64,000 nt of DNA from Phlyctochytrium arcticum (GCA_025602905.1 JAHLKI010000041.1:1-64000), one strand, 5' to 3'. Positions 51,026-63,998 are shown, numbered from the stretch's first letter. The notes: a model not told the origin generated them from the letters alone. Program-made: numbers and translations.

Positions 51026-54000
51026 GCGTGACATATATTAGGCGCGGCCGACTCCGCTTTTGAAGTCTTGTCATCACTTCTTCTTTTCATTTGCAAACGA
51101 AACCTAACATATACTACCTTTCCACTCTCTCACTTAGTCACACGTACTACATCTCACTCTCTCATCCTATCACCATGGCGGGCGAACTGAGACATCGCTT
51201 GGAGCTCCAGTACCACCCACCGCGTCTTCTGCAACTGGTTCTTCTCCTGGTCCCCTCGTGTTTGCCTCGTCCGCAACACCTACTGCAAGAGTAGTATCGG
51301 CTCCCGTCACGATGCCAGGTGCTGCTGGACCTTCGACGCATGGACCGTCAACGCCTGGACCTTCAACATCAGCGCCCACGACTACAACACTTCCTTGTTA
51401 ACGGCGATGCGAGTCTCAAATCCTAATCCCCAAACACCGGCGTACTCAGCGGCTTTATCGTTGGCGATGGAGCGGTAGAGGTTGACGGGCATCATGAAAA
51501 TAGCATCGGTTTGCGAATATATTACCACATTCTCTGATCGAGCGAGACAGCGCCTTATGGTAATACCTGCTTTCGCATAGAGACACTAAACAAAATCCAA
51601 GAGAAGGATTTGGAACCCAAGTGTAACAACGGTCATTTTTCATCTGAGCGGCTCTCGTTGGTGTAGTTGATTATCACATCTGCTGCGCAATGACCTGCGC
51701 AATAGGGTAGCATCCTTTGCGCAATTCCAAAACCGAAGCCGTCGCAGAGCACGGGGAATGGTGCAGCGCGGTTAGAGGGATGTTTGGGAGAACAAACAAG
51801 CGGCAGTTGATGGCGAAAAAGTTGGAAAATGTCGAAATTCTTGAAGGGGGTACCGAACCTGCCCGAGACGTTGAAGAAGACGACCAATGAGTTGAACGCA
51901 AGACCTGGCGTGCTGGCAGTTGGTGCCGGGAGTGTTGCTGGTGGGGTGGTATGAACGGCAGCCGGAACGGGGCATTTTTCCCTAATTAAAGGGGTCCAGT
52001 AGCGCGTGGGAAAAATCTTGCGGCCACACTCTGTCCGGTTGAAAACTTGTAGGGGGGCAAGCCCGGTACATAGGAAGTTCCGGGGAGTGTTGAGGATGAC
52101 AACAGATATACAGGCCGCGTTCGGGGAACTGAAAATGAGGGAGTTGCGGGAGGGTACGGGGGCTGGTGAGGTAAACACAGCCAGTTGAAGGGACAGAGGC
52201 CTGAGTGATGGGCGTTTGGTAAAGGGATTGTTGCTGAAGGGATGGGCAAACTTGCAGGGCAAACAGGCAGTGGAGAGGTCCAGTTCCGTGGGAGAAACGC
52301 TGCGGCCGAATTAGCACAAGACATGGCGTTGGATATTGTGCAACCCAAATTGGAGAACCGCCACCAAATCTTCATGGATTAGACGGAGAAGGGAATCAGG
52401 ACAATGAACGTTGAAGCCGTACACCCAGAAAAGCAAAATTGGCGAATTTCATCGGCACTTCGGCGTGAGAGCGTCTAAAATGGCAATCCGTCCAAAACTA
52501 GCAAACCAAAGCACATAGTTTCATAGAAACATGCTCGGAGGTCCGTTGTGCCGATTTGCAGACCGGTCGGACCCACTTTAACCCTCTGAGCCGAGAAACC
52601 TAGATTTAGGTTCAACATCGCCCAAAAAATCATGGCCTCTTTGACAGCTCGAATTTTTTTCAATAACTTCGATAATCTGTTGTTATGGACTTTGTTGCCC
52701 CAAACACTGACTATCATCTCCTGTTTCCCGTTCGCCATTTCAATGGCTGTAGAATTATTGAGAGATTTTAAAAGTTTTGAGCGGACAGGCATTCGACGCG
52801 TTTCGAATTAGGGGGAATTCAAGGAACTCAACATAGAACAGCACGTGCGTAAGATCTACTCAGAATGAAAAATTCTGTATTTTTTATTTCATTTGGACAG
52901 AATTTTTAGTCTTAACATTTTTGAGACATATGTTTTTCCCAAACGGCCGAAAATGGGTGACAAAAGAAACTCAGTTGGGATCATATCCTAGCTAGTGAGC
53001 TCTAATAATGCGAATCTGAAAGCTTGACTGATTCTGGATTGAAAATGTGCAAGAAAACAATACTGTAACCATCAGGATGCCTGTCTATGCAATTTACAAG
53101 AAACTTTTCTAAAACCTACCGAAGGCACTTAAGTAAAAAAAAGCGCCAGACGCCAGGGGGGACCGCGCGAATGGAATAGGTTGCATTAGGGAGTCTTGAA
53201 GAAGTTGTCTGAAGAGGAGTGTGGTGCCCAGAGTGCCGTTCGTGACCATTTTCCCGCACCGTTACGGACAATGACAGCGGACTTGACGAAATCAGCACAT
53301 ACGACGCTGAATACATCGTCTTTGGTGGATAATGCGTAGGAGATTGTGTGGAACAAATCTAACGGCAGACGGAGACCCCTTCCCTAATTTTTTGTGGAAG
53401 TTTTAAAATGGAAAAAATATCGCGCGACCCGACCTCATATCAAAACATCCAGACAGGAGCTCCAAGGCTGCACCCAAGTGACCCAAAGCTGTAGAAACAT
53501 GTACCCGAAGGTAGACTGGAGGATAAGACGAGGGATGAGATGCGGGGTGTTGAAAAATACGGTGTTGAGGGTCCATATCGGCCAAAATTTCGAACTTTGT
53601 CAAAAGAGCCTCAATCCAGAAGTGACTTTGTGAGTTGAGAGGGAACATCGTGGCATTCAATAAACTGCAGGTTGGAGACTGGTCGGAAGTATGTCAATTA
53701 TGGGAATATTAGGGGTGCGGCAGATACTTATCCAATAATAGCAAAAAATTGACAATGCGACACGTTCAGGACTCCAACGCCCGGCGGACTTTCACCGCTC
53801 GGCCCGCAAAGGGTTTTTCGAGAGTAGAGTGGAGGAGTGGGAAGGGTATGGGGAGGATGGAAGGTGATCGACTCGTCAATGCCGGCGGCGTGCCCGAAGC
53901 ACCCGCGCGACGTAGTTGTCAGCCACGGGCGAGTGACCAGGAGGGACCTGCTTTCGCATGGTGGTGGTTGAAAGGGTTGTGGAGGGGTGCCTTGAGGAGT

Positions 54001-56500
54001 GGGGTATGAAGGGTGTCGAGAAGGTGAAGGGTCGTCCGTTAATGCTGATTTTCAAAACGGGTACGCGTGGCGTGAAATGAACCCTAACCCGGATATAGAC
54101 GCGCAACCTCGAAACTTTCACCGGGAGGTTTTACGACGCGTCCGTGTCCTCGATCCTGCCCTGCATTGTCGAGCGCGCAGACCAGTTTACGCGCTGTGAA
54201 GGTATTGCGAGAGCGTTACAGTGCGTCGGTGTGACTAGTTGCTCGTCTCCAGCAACCGACTTTCCCATAATCGCTCTGGGTGTTGTCCAAGTATGTCCAG
54301 GACCCTGCTTGCACCTCACCGGAAAAACAGAGTGGGTCGTCCGTTCCAGGACACCATCCAACGTCCAAGCTGTTTGCGGCTGTATAGGACGAGATGCCCT
54401 CCGTGGGAAGAGAACTATGGCATCTCGGGGTCTAGGTTTGCTCGTTAGCTTCCTACACCATTGGCTCGCGTTTCCACAACAGTTTGGGGTCCGCCGACTG
54501 CTGCATATGCTCTCGCTTCTAGTTTCTATTCTCTTCAATCATCTCAACATTTACTTACGTTCCACGTACAGATACTTCCTAAAAGCGCCATTTCCTGCAC
54601 GCGCGGTCAAGATGTCTGTACTGGACTGGATAGAACAGGTCCGCACTCCAAGTCAATGACTAAGGGGCAATTTTCAAACAGAAAGATCTCGTATGCTATG
54701 CGCCTAGTGCATATTCGTGCGTTTCAAGTGGAACAACCTTCGTGTATCCTCCAACGGCGTGCGTTGTATCGATGCCAACATGCCGGTGGTCAAGAAATTT
54801 GCGCCTGGATAGAACAGGTCCGCACTCCTATTGATTCTCATCGGACGCATAACTAAGTGTCAAATTTTTCAAACAGAAACATCTCGTATACTATGCGCTT
54901 GGTGCACGTACATGCACCTGACGAGAGACGACCTTCGTGTATCTTCCGATTGGACTCTTGGGTCTGGGTGGAATTTAGGAAGATGGACCGAGCAGGGGAA
55001 TTAGCTTCTGGACTTATATTGAGGTGCCGATAGCGCAAAGGGGGGAGGGGGCAAACATTCTCCGTGAAATACGTAAAGTACATGTTAGAACCTGGTTGTT
55101 CAACTTCAGAGATGTTGAATTCTTGTATAGAACTGCTTTACAAAACATCATGCGAATCAAAGCTTAATTGATAATCGGATATCGCGGAATTTGAGGTTGC
55201 CTATTACCCTGCTGGCTGGCTGCCATCTATCTTCCATTTCTCCTTCCTGTGCCGACCTGCATCGGACCTATATGTTTCCTTTGACACGTCGCTCTGTCAT
55301 CCCTGCTAACTATTGGGGATCATTCCAATTGCATCGCTGACTGCATCCTACATGTACAAATTCCGTCGTTGCCGATTCCGCCTGACTTTCGACCAGACTT
55401 GTATTCTATATTTATCTGACTGGTATTATTCAACCGTATCCTACCATCCCTACCTTAATTAAGAAATACAGCAGTGCCTCCGCGGAGCGCAACGTTGAAG
55501 CAATGAAGTTGGGGTATCCAAAAAATACCGTACATTGTAGATCTGACAAATTTATCAAAAGAATACGAGAACGATACAGAACAGCAAAGAACGACAGAAG
55601 AGTCAAAGAAAGGCAGAAGAGCACGCTACAACCAGGATCCTGAAAAGACAGCACTGGAGAACAGAGATACGCCATTATATATACATCATGGGTCAGAAGT
55701 TTGACCGAGTTCGTTATCTTCATGTCTCGCGCATTCGTATGATCCAGCAACAACGAGCTGTCCTGTTATTGCGCCGTTATTCGTAACACAATTTATGGTC
55801 TTCTTTTGTGGTCTAGTCAATACTTGTAGCTGTCTCGTCTAAAGTGCCTCGCTAGTTTTGATGTACGACAGCGGAGAATGTAATATGGACTCGGAAATGA
55901 TCGGCAGCATTAGGAAGCATGTTCATCAGGTGTCCGTAGCCCCCCGTTGGTTTGATAGTCACTCCGCTGAAGACGTTGCGGAAGCATTATATCATTGATG
56001 AGGTACATGTCAACTACTCAGACTGGATAAAACGGTAACTCTTTTGCGCCCAACGTACCTGAAAAATTCTTCACTTCAAATCACGAATGGCAACACACGC
56101 ATTTGCTTCCAGTAAATATTCCCAAAATACACATGGAAAATGGATTTTTGACATGTGGAAACCCACCAATGATACGTGCCGTCACTATTCACATATGGTA
56201 TACATCCATATTTCCATTCTCCGCCGAAGAAAGTGGCGGGACATACGTACCAGGTCAAGTAAAGTTCTCGCCCGTTCACGATTCCGGGGGTTTCGGGTTT
56301 AAAGGCGAAGATATTGTAGGAAAAAGGACACGACAGCGTTGGGAGATCTGCGCAGACAGGACGCAAAGTGCGGGAGTGACCAGCGAGCGGGGGCAACCTT
56401 TTTGAAGTACTCTGGCGGTGTCATGTTTGTTTGTTTGTGACAATCAGATGATGTTGGGTTGAATCGGTTGATGTTGGTAGTTTGAATTCGGCCTGAGGAA
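51026..56500. other. Gene-poor stretch
   Basis: I find no gene I can support in these 5.5 kb. Around 51175-51400 a plus-strand frame is Pro/Ser/Thr/Ala-rich (PGAAGPSTHGPSTPGPSTSA), preceded by a CT-rich leader, and may be a decayed gag start. The minus strand at 52475-52792 has an open frame of 105 codons without recognisable domain. A direct repeat lies at 54627-54950. Confidence 0.45.
54627..54950. repeat. Two-copy direct repeat, period about 180-193 bases
   Basis: TGGATAGAACAGGTCCGCAC occurs at 54627 and 54806. The parts that follow (AAACAGAAAGATCTCGTATG and its variant, then CCTTCGTGTATC) recur at 54675-54750 and 54870-54940 with small indels. Confidence 0.85.
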
Positions 56501-57061
56501 ATATGGTCTGCACAGCCACACACGCGTCGATTCGGAGACGTCGCGTTTACGACGCGTCGGACAACAACTCCTGCCATCTTCGCTTTCAAGCAACATGACA
56601 CCCGACGGCTTCTCCAAAAATGACCACCCCGACCAAGGCACACAGGTACTTATTGACCAGGTAGATTGGCCGCGTCAGCCGCTTGGCAAAAAATGGCAGT
56701 TTGAATCTCTAGCAAGAGTGAGCAGCGGCGAGACTAGTTGCAGCACGGATCTATATTGCTCGTGGTAGCATATAGACGTAGTATGCTTTGCGCACCCGAG
56801 CAGTAAAGAGCGGGTCACTTCATCGCTACGACCAAACGCATTATGGCCCAGGTTCCAGAAACAACCGTTGGCCGAGGCTGCTGCTGTTACCGATTGCTGT
56901 CGAGTGCATACTCCATTCCCCTTGTGGTTTCAATATTAACATCAAAATATAGAATGAGAAAACACCCCAACCCCTGCCCAGCACCCCGCCACGGCCCACT
57001 GATTCCAGCAAACCCTCTCGTCCGTCTGTATCTAACAGGCTCACCAATAACGGTTCAATTG

Positions 57062-58291
57062 TGGGGACCGTAATTGTGACCAATGCGTACAAAAAGACCG
57101 TGAAGCGCCCACATCCGGAGGATCAGGTTTGTAATCCTGTCAGTTATGCTATCTTTGACAACCTATTGACATGATTTGCTAGGCTGCTCGCGAAACAACC
57201 GTTTCATCAGAATCTACTTCGGCAATGGTAAATCTACATTGGAGAAAAAGATATAGTGTCGTATCGCTCGTGAAGGACGGCTTCCCGTTCCCGAACGCGC
57301 GTGGAAATCCTACCTTACTGGTAAAATATCAGGCCGCTGTGGTCGGCGAGGAGACGACTGCTGAGGCTGAAGGGTTTCCCGTTGGGGTCAGATCCACCAA
57401 GAACTCTTCGATGTAGACGCGGCGGTCACGTCGGAAGACGATGATTTCCTTTCATAATTCCAGACCGAGCAGCCGGCCAGTCGGGCAAGCACCCCAGAAC
57501 CGACAGCTGTCTTGGCGGTTTTGGCGAAATATGCCGCGAAGGCGATCACCGACGCAGAGGTCGCCTGTGTGGTGGGATTCCCACAAAGGTGTTATTCTAT
57601 GTTTGAGACCGATGTCTTCCGCAATTTTTTTGAGTCCTCAAGCACGCAGGAACTGGAGTACCGAACGCAGTTTCTGGACCGCCTCCTTGAAACGACTTTG
57701 CAATCCGGGTGGATGGACTGGACACCCGGAGAGATTGAGAATGGCTTGATTGCCCGTACCAGGGCTGAACAGGCGGATGTGGAGTTCGCTTCCGCAATGA
57801 AGCATGACGGTATCGGGCGTCTGACCTTTGGACAGAGAGGCATGGACGTCGTGTTTTTGGAGTGCGTCGGATCGCCGACGGAGAACGACAAGAGCAAGCT
57901 AAGGGACGACACGAAGAAGGTGTTCAAGGCCCTTGGTGCAGCCGTCGACAGCCAGCGGCAGGTCGTACAGCAATTGTGTGCGGTACCAGAAACGCGGGAG
58001 AAGGCGTTTCTCCGCCTTGGGGCATTTGGCTTGGTGTGTTATCAGACAACGCTCCGGCTGTACGCCGCCAAGTACATCGACAACAAAACTGTCATCAGCG
58101 AAGTTGGGCATTACACTGTAGCGACCAACTTTGGAAACTGGGCGGAGCTTGGGGTACTCATGCGTGGAATGTTGTTGCTCCGCATCCGGCTTCATTTCCT
58201 GTACAAAGTTTTGAAGCAAATGCTCAAAACCATCCCCTCCATTCCAACTGCCGTCCTCCCCATAACGCCCGACAAAAGACGACGGTGCTAG
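57062..58291 (+). CDS. Family A protein, second copy
   Basis: A possible exon ends at PHPEDQ with donor 57126; the acceptor at 57181 leads into a segment with WRKRYSVVSLVKDGFPFPNA. The main exon begins after an acceptor at 57463 (TEQPASRASTPEPTAV) and runs open to the stop at 58291; the first Met in it is at 57512. Motifs: ELEYRTQFLDRLLE, WMDWTPGEIENGL, MKHDGIGRLTFGQRGMDVVF, LECVGSPTEND, then KLRDDTKKVFKAL and a tail with LMRGMLLLRIRLHFLYKVL. The motif order is that of the 17.6 kb and 63.5 kb copies. The tail resembles the start of the DUF3990-like part of the 63 kb copy but ends early. Possible nuclease-like core is inference. Confidence 0.65.
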
Positions 58292-59469
58292 TGCCTTCTA
58301 CCATGAATTGTCCCAATCTGGTACGCGCCCGTTCCGCTTGCATTTTGTTTGTTAGTGCCTCTGCTGCACTTCTGCAATGCTCTCTTCCGCGCTTGATCGC
58401 TCTCTTCTGGCGGCCATAACGTGGTGTAATCGTCGAGAAATCAGCCTTTTTAAATGGATGCAGATTGCAGACCCACTTATTGCTAGATCGGGTTTAAAGC
58501 CATCATTTTTGGCCCCCTCCCCTCCCGATTTAAACTCGCATATATCCTTGTATTTTGTTGCCCCATTATTGATAGTTATATACTTAGGAGAAGCCGCTAT
58601 AAGTGCCATTGTTCGTCAGTTAGTGATGACATACCTGTCAAATTGTGGACGGTTTGCTGAACTGGATGTCAGAAAGGTATCATAACAGGAAAAATGAGTA
58701 CGGGGTTTCCATGCAGATGACAAAGTATTTTGCTGACATCCACCAGACCCGGCAGGAGGAAATTGTCTAATCTCTCCCCCGCCTCCCCCACATTCCGTGT
58801 TGTTTGGATTGCCATCACAGCTATATCCTGCACTCAATCAGAATGCCAGTAAAGGCGCCAGCAATAATAGAGTAAGGTGGCCTGATTCGGAGTAAACCGA
58901 AAAGGTCAGATGGAGAACGAACAGACCTCCCACAGGGGAAAGAGATTACTCTCATCCCGGGAAAAAGACGCTGGGATAGAGGATAGATCAGCCGGAAATC
59001 CAGGAAAGATGACTCCCAAGGATATGAAGCGAATGGAGGTCACTAATGCGTGGTTGCTGCGGTTTCCGGCAAACGGAGCGTACCATGTGGCAACGGACCC
59101 CGTATGAAGAGAAATCATTCAGGATCACTGATATATCCACTGTCTTTCGAGTTGAACGCGTCAGAACCAACAGCGACTACTGATGGCTGTTGAGATGTCT
59201 ATGCTGCCATTGACCATGGGACGTGGGAGCTTAACAGATGCGCAGTCAATTTGTGCTCGTGATTGTATGTTTAGCATTCGCGTCGCTCGATGAGCAGAAA
59301 TATATTCGACAGTACTCGTTTTAACGGAGGCCACATCGTCCAATGTTCTTCCCGTTTCCCATCAGAGAAAAAAGTGCTTTAAATACTATGGCCAAATAAA
59401 ATGTCGTTAGATTTGCTCAGAAAAGTGTCAGAGGAGCAGGCCACATATACAAGGACACCAAACCAGCTC
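58292..59469. other. Spacer without a supported gene
   Basis: No recognisable coding sequence is seen between the family A gene and the palindrome at 59470. Open frames are short and lack domain signals. Confidence 0.5.
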
Positions 59470-59511
59470 TGTCACAGTGCAGACTCTAAGCTTAGAGTCT
59501 GCACTGTGACA
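59470..59511. repeat. Perfect 42-base palindrome
   Basis: TGTCACAGTGCAGACTCTAA plus G is followed directly by its exact reverse complement. The outer arms share TGTCRCAGTGCAG with the palindrome at 50791-50831, while the inner parts differ. Confidence 0.97.
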
Positions 59512-59827
59512 CGACTTGCATTTGGTTCCTACCAAAGTGGTCTCGAGAGGGTAGGTACCCAAGTGTTCCGTCGTTTTGGACCATGCATCCCACTGCCGCC
59601 GTACCCTCGCACCAATGAATGTATTCCCTCTGCCATCGAGAGTATGCTTTTTCGGTGTTGGCATTTCTGGTCGCTCTGGCTTGCCGAGTGGTTGAGGCTA
59701 CTGACTGTTGTTCCCAATATCGGGCATGGTCCTCGGGAGATAATGCTGCAATTTCTTCTGCAGTCAATGCTATCTCATGGTACATATACAGGGGAACCCC
59801 CTGCACCTTTCTGGCTCTTCGTGGCAT
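59492..59827 (-). pseudogene. Crypton-like recombinase N-terminal fragment
   Basis: A minus-strand frame of 111 codons has LTAEEIAALSPEDHARYWEQ and NANTEKAYSRWQREYIHWCE. The second motif is the start of the helical core-binding domain of Crypton and related tyrosine recombinases (NTxKAYxxxQxEWxxWC). The frame runs into the palindrome at 59470-59511 and stops there, so the catalytic domain is absent. Confidence 0.5.
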
Positions 59828-60323
59828 GATGGATAGGCTGAAATGGCATTCAGATGTATATTAATAAGTTTGTCCGACATTATAAACAAAGCTCGCCAGC
59901 AAGCACATACATTCAGCTACGGAACAAAATCAACTCCTATGATACAGCAAAAGATGATAATGCGGTAGGTAGAAAGAGAACGAGCCTGAAATATAGGTGA
60001 GGACGTTGTCACAAAGCAATGCTGGAAATGCGAGCGGAGTTTGGCGGAGTTGAAAGCCCATTGAAGTTGTGAGCCCGGCGCGTCCTGGACTCTTTTTAGG
60101 TACCCAGAAAGCTACAGAAATTCCATGGCATTAAACAGAGCTGGTAGAAGTGCAACAGCGCATTATTGAAGGATTTCCATGTATTGAAAACGATTTTGCG
60201 GCTAGTCTATATAGTCCAGTACATAGTCAAGTCTATTGGAGGTGGCTGTGCACCTGATGGACTGTCATCACCAATGCGCTCTGATTGGCTGGCGACCACT
60301 GGCGACCGCCTCGCCGCGAGAAG
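59828..60323. other. Upstream spacer of the monooxygenase gene
   Basis: No gene is seen. The 3' end includes a short duplication (TGGCGACCACTGGCGACCGC near 60290). Confidence 0.5.
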
Positions 60324-60330
60324 TATAAAT
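60324..60330 (+). promoter_or_regulatory. TATA box of the monooxygenase gene
   Basis: TATAAAT lies 71 bases before the ATG at 60401, a fitting distance for a fungal TATA promoter with a short leader. Confidence 0.55.
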
Positions 60331-60400
60331 CAAGAGAGGTTCCTTCCCCACCCCTTCCTTATTCCCTACTACTGCACCTCCAACACAAAAATAGAGGGAA

Positions 60401-62202
60401 ATGCCATCTACTGCAGCAGTCATTGGGGCGGGCCCTTCGGGTCTCGTCGCCTGCAAAGAGCTTGTGGCCGCCGGATTCAGCGTTACCGTCTATGACCGGG
60501 GCGACCGGATCGGAGGACTCTGGGCCTATTCTGAGGATCCCCAGCAACCTTCCGTCATGCGACAAACCGTTCTAAATCTCAGTCGAGCTCAGGTCAGGCA
60601 CGATGGCGTTACATCTTCTGGCAAGTTTTCCATGCTAATTTATTTTCCCCAACCGTAGATGGTTTTTAGTGATTTCCCATTCAGTAAAGGTGTGTACGCA
60701 CATCATGACAAAGGAACAAATGACTTAATATCAGACCCTGTGAAAAACAGACCATCCACACTACCCTACTCACCAGGCATATGAAGAATATCTGGAATCT
60801 TACGCCCGCCATTTTGACCTTTATCGGCACATTCGTTTCCAGACCTCCGTCACTGCAGTTCAACCTATAGAAAACGGCCGATGGATCGTTTCCAGCAAAA
60901 GCACCGATGATACCAAATCAACCGAGGATACGTTTGATCGGCTCGTTGTCGCGGCTGGCCAAAATCAAGTTCCCTTTATGCCCCAAACTCCCGGTTTGCA
61001 AGACTTCAAAGGCACCATCATTCACTCGGTCAACTACAAAACGTTAGTATTTCGTTTTCCACCTGCATAAGTTCTGGGAATCAGTAGCTAATAAAGTCGT
61101 ATAGGCACGAACCATTCAATGGAGCTCGCGCATTGGTAGTTGGTGTCGCCAACAGTGGAGCCGATGTAGCCGTTGATCTGGCCGGAAATGCCGAGACTGT
61201 TTTTATGTCGGGCAGACATGGAATATGGCTGGTAAAGCATCAAATCAGTCACTTAGTGCATTGAGGGCCATTCATGACTGACCATATCTCATCAGTTTCC
61301 CCGCTTCTTATTATACGGAAAACCATTGGATCATATGCACTCTCGCAAATCATTGGAATTTCCTTCATGGATGACAGACTTTTTCATGCGCTGTCTGTCC
61401 CGATTCATGGTGGGCGACTTGTCAAAATTCCGCCTGAATTCCAACATACGCCCAACCACCATTAATCCCGTTGTCAATGATCATCTGGCTAGTCACCTTG
61501 CGACCGGCCGGGTCCTGAGTCGACCTGATATCAAACAATTACACCCAAATGAGGTCGAGGTATGTCACAATAACAAGTTTGCAACAATTGACGAATTCTG
61601 ATTCGCTTTCCGTACAGTTTGTAGATGGCACCCGCGGGCGAATTGACACCATCATTTACTGCACAGGATTCCAACGCGTCTTCCCGTTCCTCCCTTCCCT
61701 CACCATGACCGGTCAAACATCTCCCGGCTCACCAACCCTCTCCCTCTACAAACGCATCATCCCCATACAACATCCGACGCTCGCCTTCGTAGGCCATATC
61801 CATGGTCTAGCCTTACCCGCCGTAGCCGAACTCCAAGCACGCTGGGTCGCCCGCCTCTTTTCTGGATCCTTAAATCTACCAAGCCAACCCTACATGCAAC
61901 AAGAAATTGACCAACACTTTACCTGGACCGCCAAGAATACCCACGGAAAACTCAGTACGTGTGAAGTGCCCGCCTTTGCCTACATGGAATCGCTAGCGGC
62001 CGATATCGGCTGCAGGCCCAAGACATCAGCGCTTTGGTGGCATAAACCACAGCTCCGTAAACTAGTCATCTCGGGGACGTTTAATCCGCATCAGTATCGC
62101 CTTTCTGGACATGGGATGTGGGAGGGTGCTGAGAATGCTGTATTTGATGTGTGTGGCGTGGAAAAGTCAAGGCGATGGGGCTGGCTTGCTAGATTCTGGT
62201 AG
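60401..62202 (+). CDS. Flavin-containing monooxygenase
   Basis: FMOs use FAD and NADPH to oxygenate soft nucleophiles (N or S) in small molecules. Six exons join in frame: 60401-60592, 60659-60689, 60751-61042, 61105-61231, 61296-61558, 61617-62202. Exon 1 starts with the FAD-binding loop VIGAGPSGLVACKELVAAGF. Exon 2 holds MVFSDFPFSK, the family block. Exon 3 ends with VVAAGQNQVPFMP and GTIIHSVNYK. Exon 4 has the NADPH-binding loop VVGVANSGADVAVDLAG. Exon 6 shows IIYCTGFQRVFPFL. About 497 residues, near the usual length, and no visible lesion. The C-terminus lacks an obvious membrane anchor. Substrate unknown. A fragment of a sister gene lies at 48970-49265. Confidence 0.9.
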
Positions 62203-62686
62203 TATTGCTTGAGGTTACACTCCATGATAGTTAGTTTAGGCCACAGGGATAATTTGTAACTCAAAGACTTTTACATACATTACATACACTCAATGCCTCC
62301 ATTACACATGTCTTTATGTCACGAATCTCCTGAGGAAGGATATCCAAATTTTCATATTTCGCCTACTTGTCTCCTAGATGTCAACCAGAGTAATGGACGT
62401 ATTTCAAACATCACCTTTCACTATGCGAAAATGCAGTCCACTTTTCCGGTATCATACTGATCCTCCCAGAAGGGCACATCCCGCTCCAGCATAATCCTTC
62501 AGACTTTTAGTACGCCCTACACAAGAAATTTCTGAACAAAATTTCGACGAATCGAAAATCGAAAATCTGCAAAACACAATTGTAACGCAGCTCAGATCAT
62601 ATGCTAACACAGAGAGTGAAATTGTAGAAACAAACAGGAAACAATTGTAATTTAACAAAATGCAGAAATAAAAACAATTGCGACAA
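62203..62686. other. Spacer between monooxygenase and family A pseudogene
   Basis: The AT-rich stretch holds the 3' UTR of the monooxygenase; I see no gene. Confidence 0.5.
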
Positions 62687-63998
62687 TCAAATATCCACCA
62701 GCCAAGTGTCGTGCCAGAATTGGTCAAGCATACCTACGACGGCCTCATTAACAAATGCGTGCTGATAGCACGGATCACCACCAGGAGGAGGAGGAGGAAG
62801 GGTTGGTAGATTTCCACTTGCGTGGTAGGGGCGAAGCGTACGGGCGACTTCGGGTGCTGGGTCACTGGTCCTAAATCCGCAAATCGGGCCGTAAATGACG
62901 TCGTTTGCTCTGGTTCTGGGATCAAGAAGAGATGCCAGGGTGTGGAAGTTGTAGTGGCAGAAGTCCTGCCAATCACTGTCCGCACTCTCAAACCGGTATG
63001 TTCGCATAGTGCTCATATGCGTCAATGAAATTTTGAACAAAAGCACTGCTGCATCATCGCGGAGAGCACGTTGCGCCCAATAAAAGGTAAAATCGAGGTG
63101 AGCCGTGGTATAGAACCCTCCGCGAGTGGAGAACTCGCTGTTTCACCGGCACAACCAGAGAGTAATTCCACCCAATATGAATGACGGTAAAAATCGCCTT
63201 TTGGTAACGTGCACTAGCACAAGACAGCCGGGTTCTGTCTCTCTCAGGGTCTTGAATTTCTCCTCAGCCTCCTCCGCGGTGAGGAACGACTCGGAAGGCA
63301 GGGCCAACTGGTCCTCGCGGACCTTGGCTTTGTCTTGGTGTCCGATAGGCCCGGCACACTCAAAAAACATGACATCCGCCCGCATATTGCAAAGGAGCAG
63401 GGTTCCAATGCCATCGTGTTTCATTGCCGGAGCAGTGTTTTGCGCCGCTCTTGACCGCGACATCAGTCTATTTTCCACTTCTCCCGATGTCCATGATAGC
63501 TAGGGAAAGCAAAAGATGCTTTCCAAAACCCGATCCCAAAATACGGATCGATATTCAAGCTCACTAACGCAAGCCTGGGGCTCGCTGCTGGTTGTTGTGA
63601 CCCCGCTTCTTCCGCTGCTGGTGCCGGGCCTCGCGCGATCTCTGCCCACGACCCGTACTCCATGAATGGGACGAACTGAGAAAGAAAAGTATGAGTGACG
63701 TAAACTTAAAGGTGGATAAGTGAAGGAGACTGAGGAAAAAGTGGACAAAGTAGAACAAGTACTGGGGAGAGAAGAGACGAGAATTGTGATCAAGGTGTGG
63801 TGGTCCAAAAGCACGCCAAATACGCCGAACTATCACAATTGCTGGTTAGGAAATGCTACCACGACTTGGCCAACCGTTGGTTGCTGCTTCTTCAGCTCAT
63901 CCTGATACGCCGCTAGTGACATGTCCTTATGTCTGCACTCTGCATCCATGGCTTCCGCAATCACCTTACCAATTCGGCTAGGAGGTCGGTGCCGAAGA
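62687..63998 (-). pseudogene. Family A protein fused to a DUF3990-like domain, two in-frame stops
   Basis: A single minus-strand frame runs from about 63814 to 62687 and is broken only by TAG (63500-63502) and TGA (about 63140). It has VSELEYRSVFWDRVLES, then WTSGEVENRLMSRS, MKHDGIGTLL, MFFECAGPIGHQDKAKV, a strand block VLVHVTKRRFLPSF, and the C-terminal GGFYTTAHLDFTFYWAQ, LLFKISLTHMSTMR, HYNFHTL, NDVIYGPICGF. The latter follows the DUF3990 pattern (ADP-ribosyltransferase-like). A probable upstream exon (SRIGKVIAEAMDAECRHKDM) lies at 63830-63998 and continues past the window. Both stops fall between well-aligned motifs, so this is a recently disabled gene. Confidence 0.7.

Noticed and set aside
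51175..51400. Possible gag start of another Ty3 element
   Set aside because: Only a low-complexity Pro/Ser/Thr/Ala stretch is visible, and no pol follows.
56843..57073. 76-codon plus-strand frame upstream of the second family A gene
   Set aside because: Cys/Pro-rich without similarity to the other family A copies; splice sites around it do not give a clear join.
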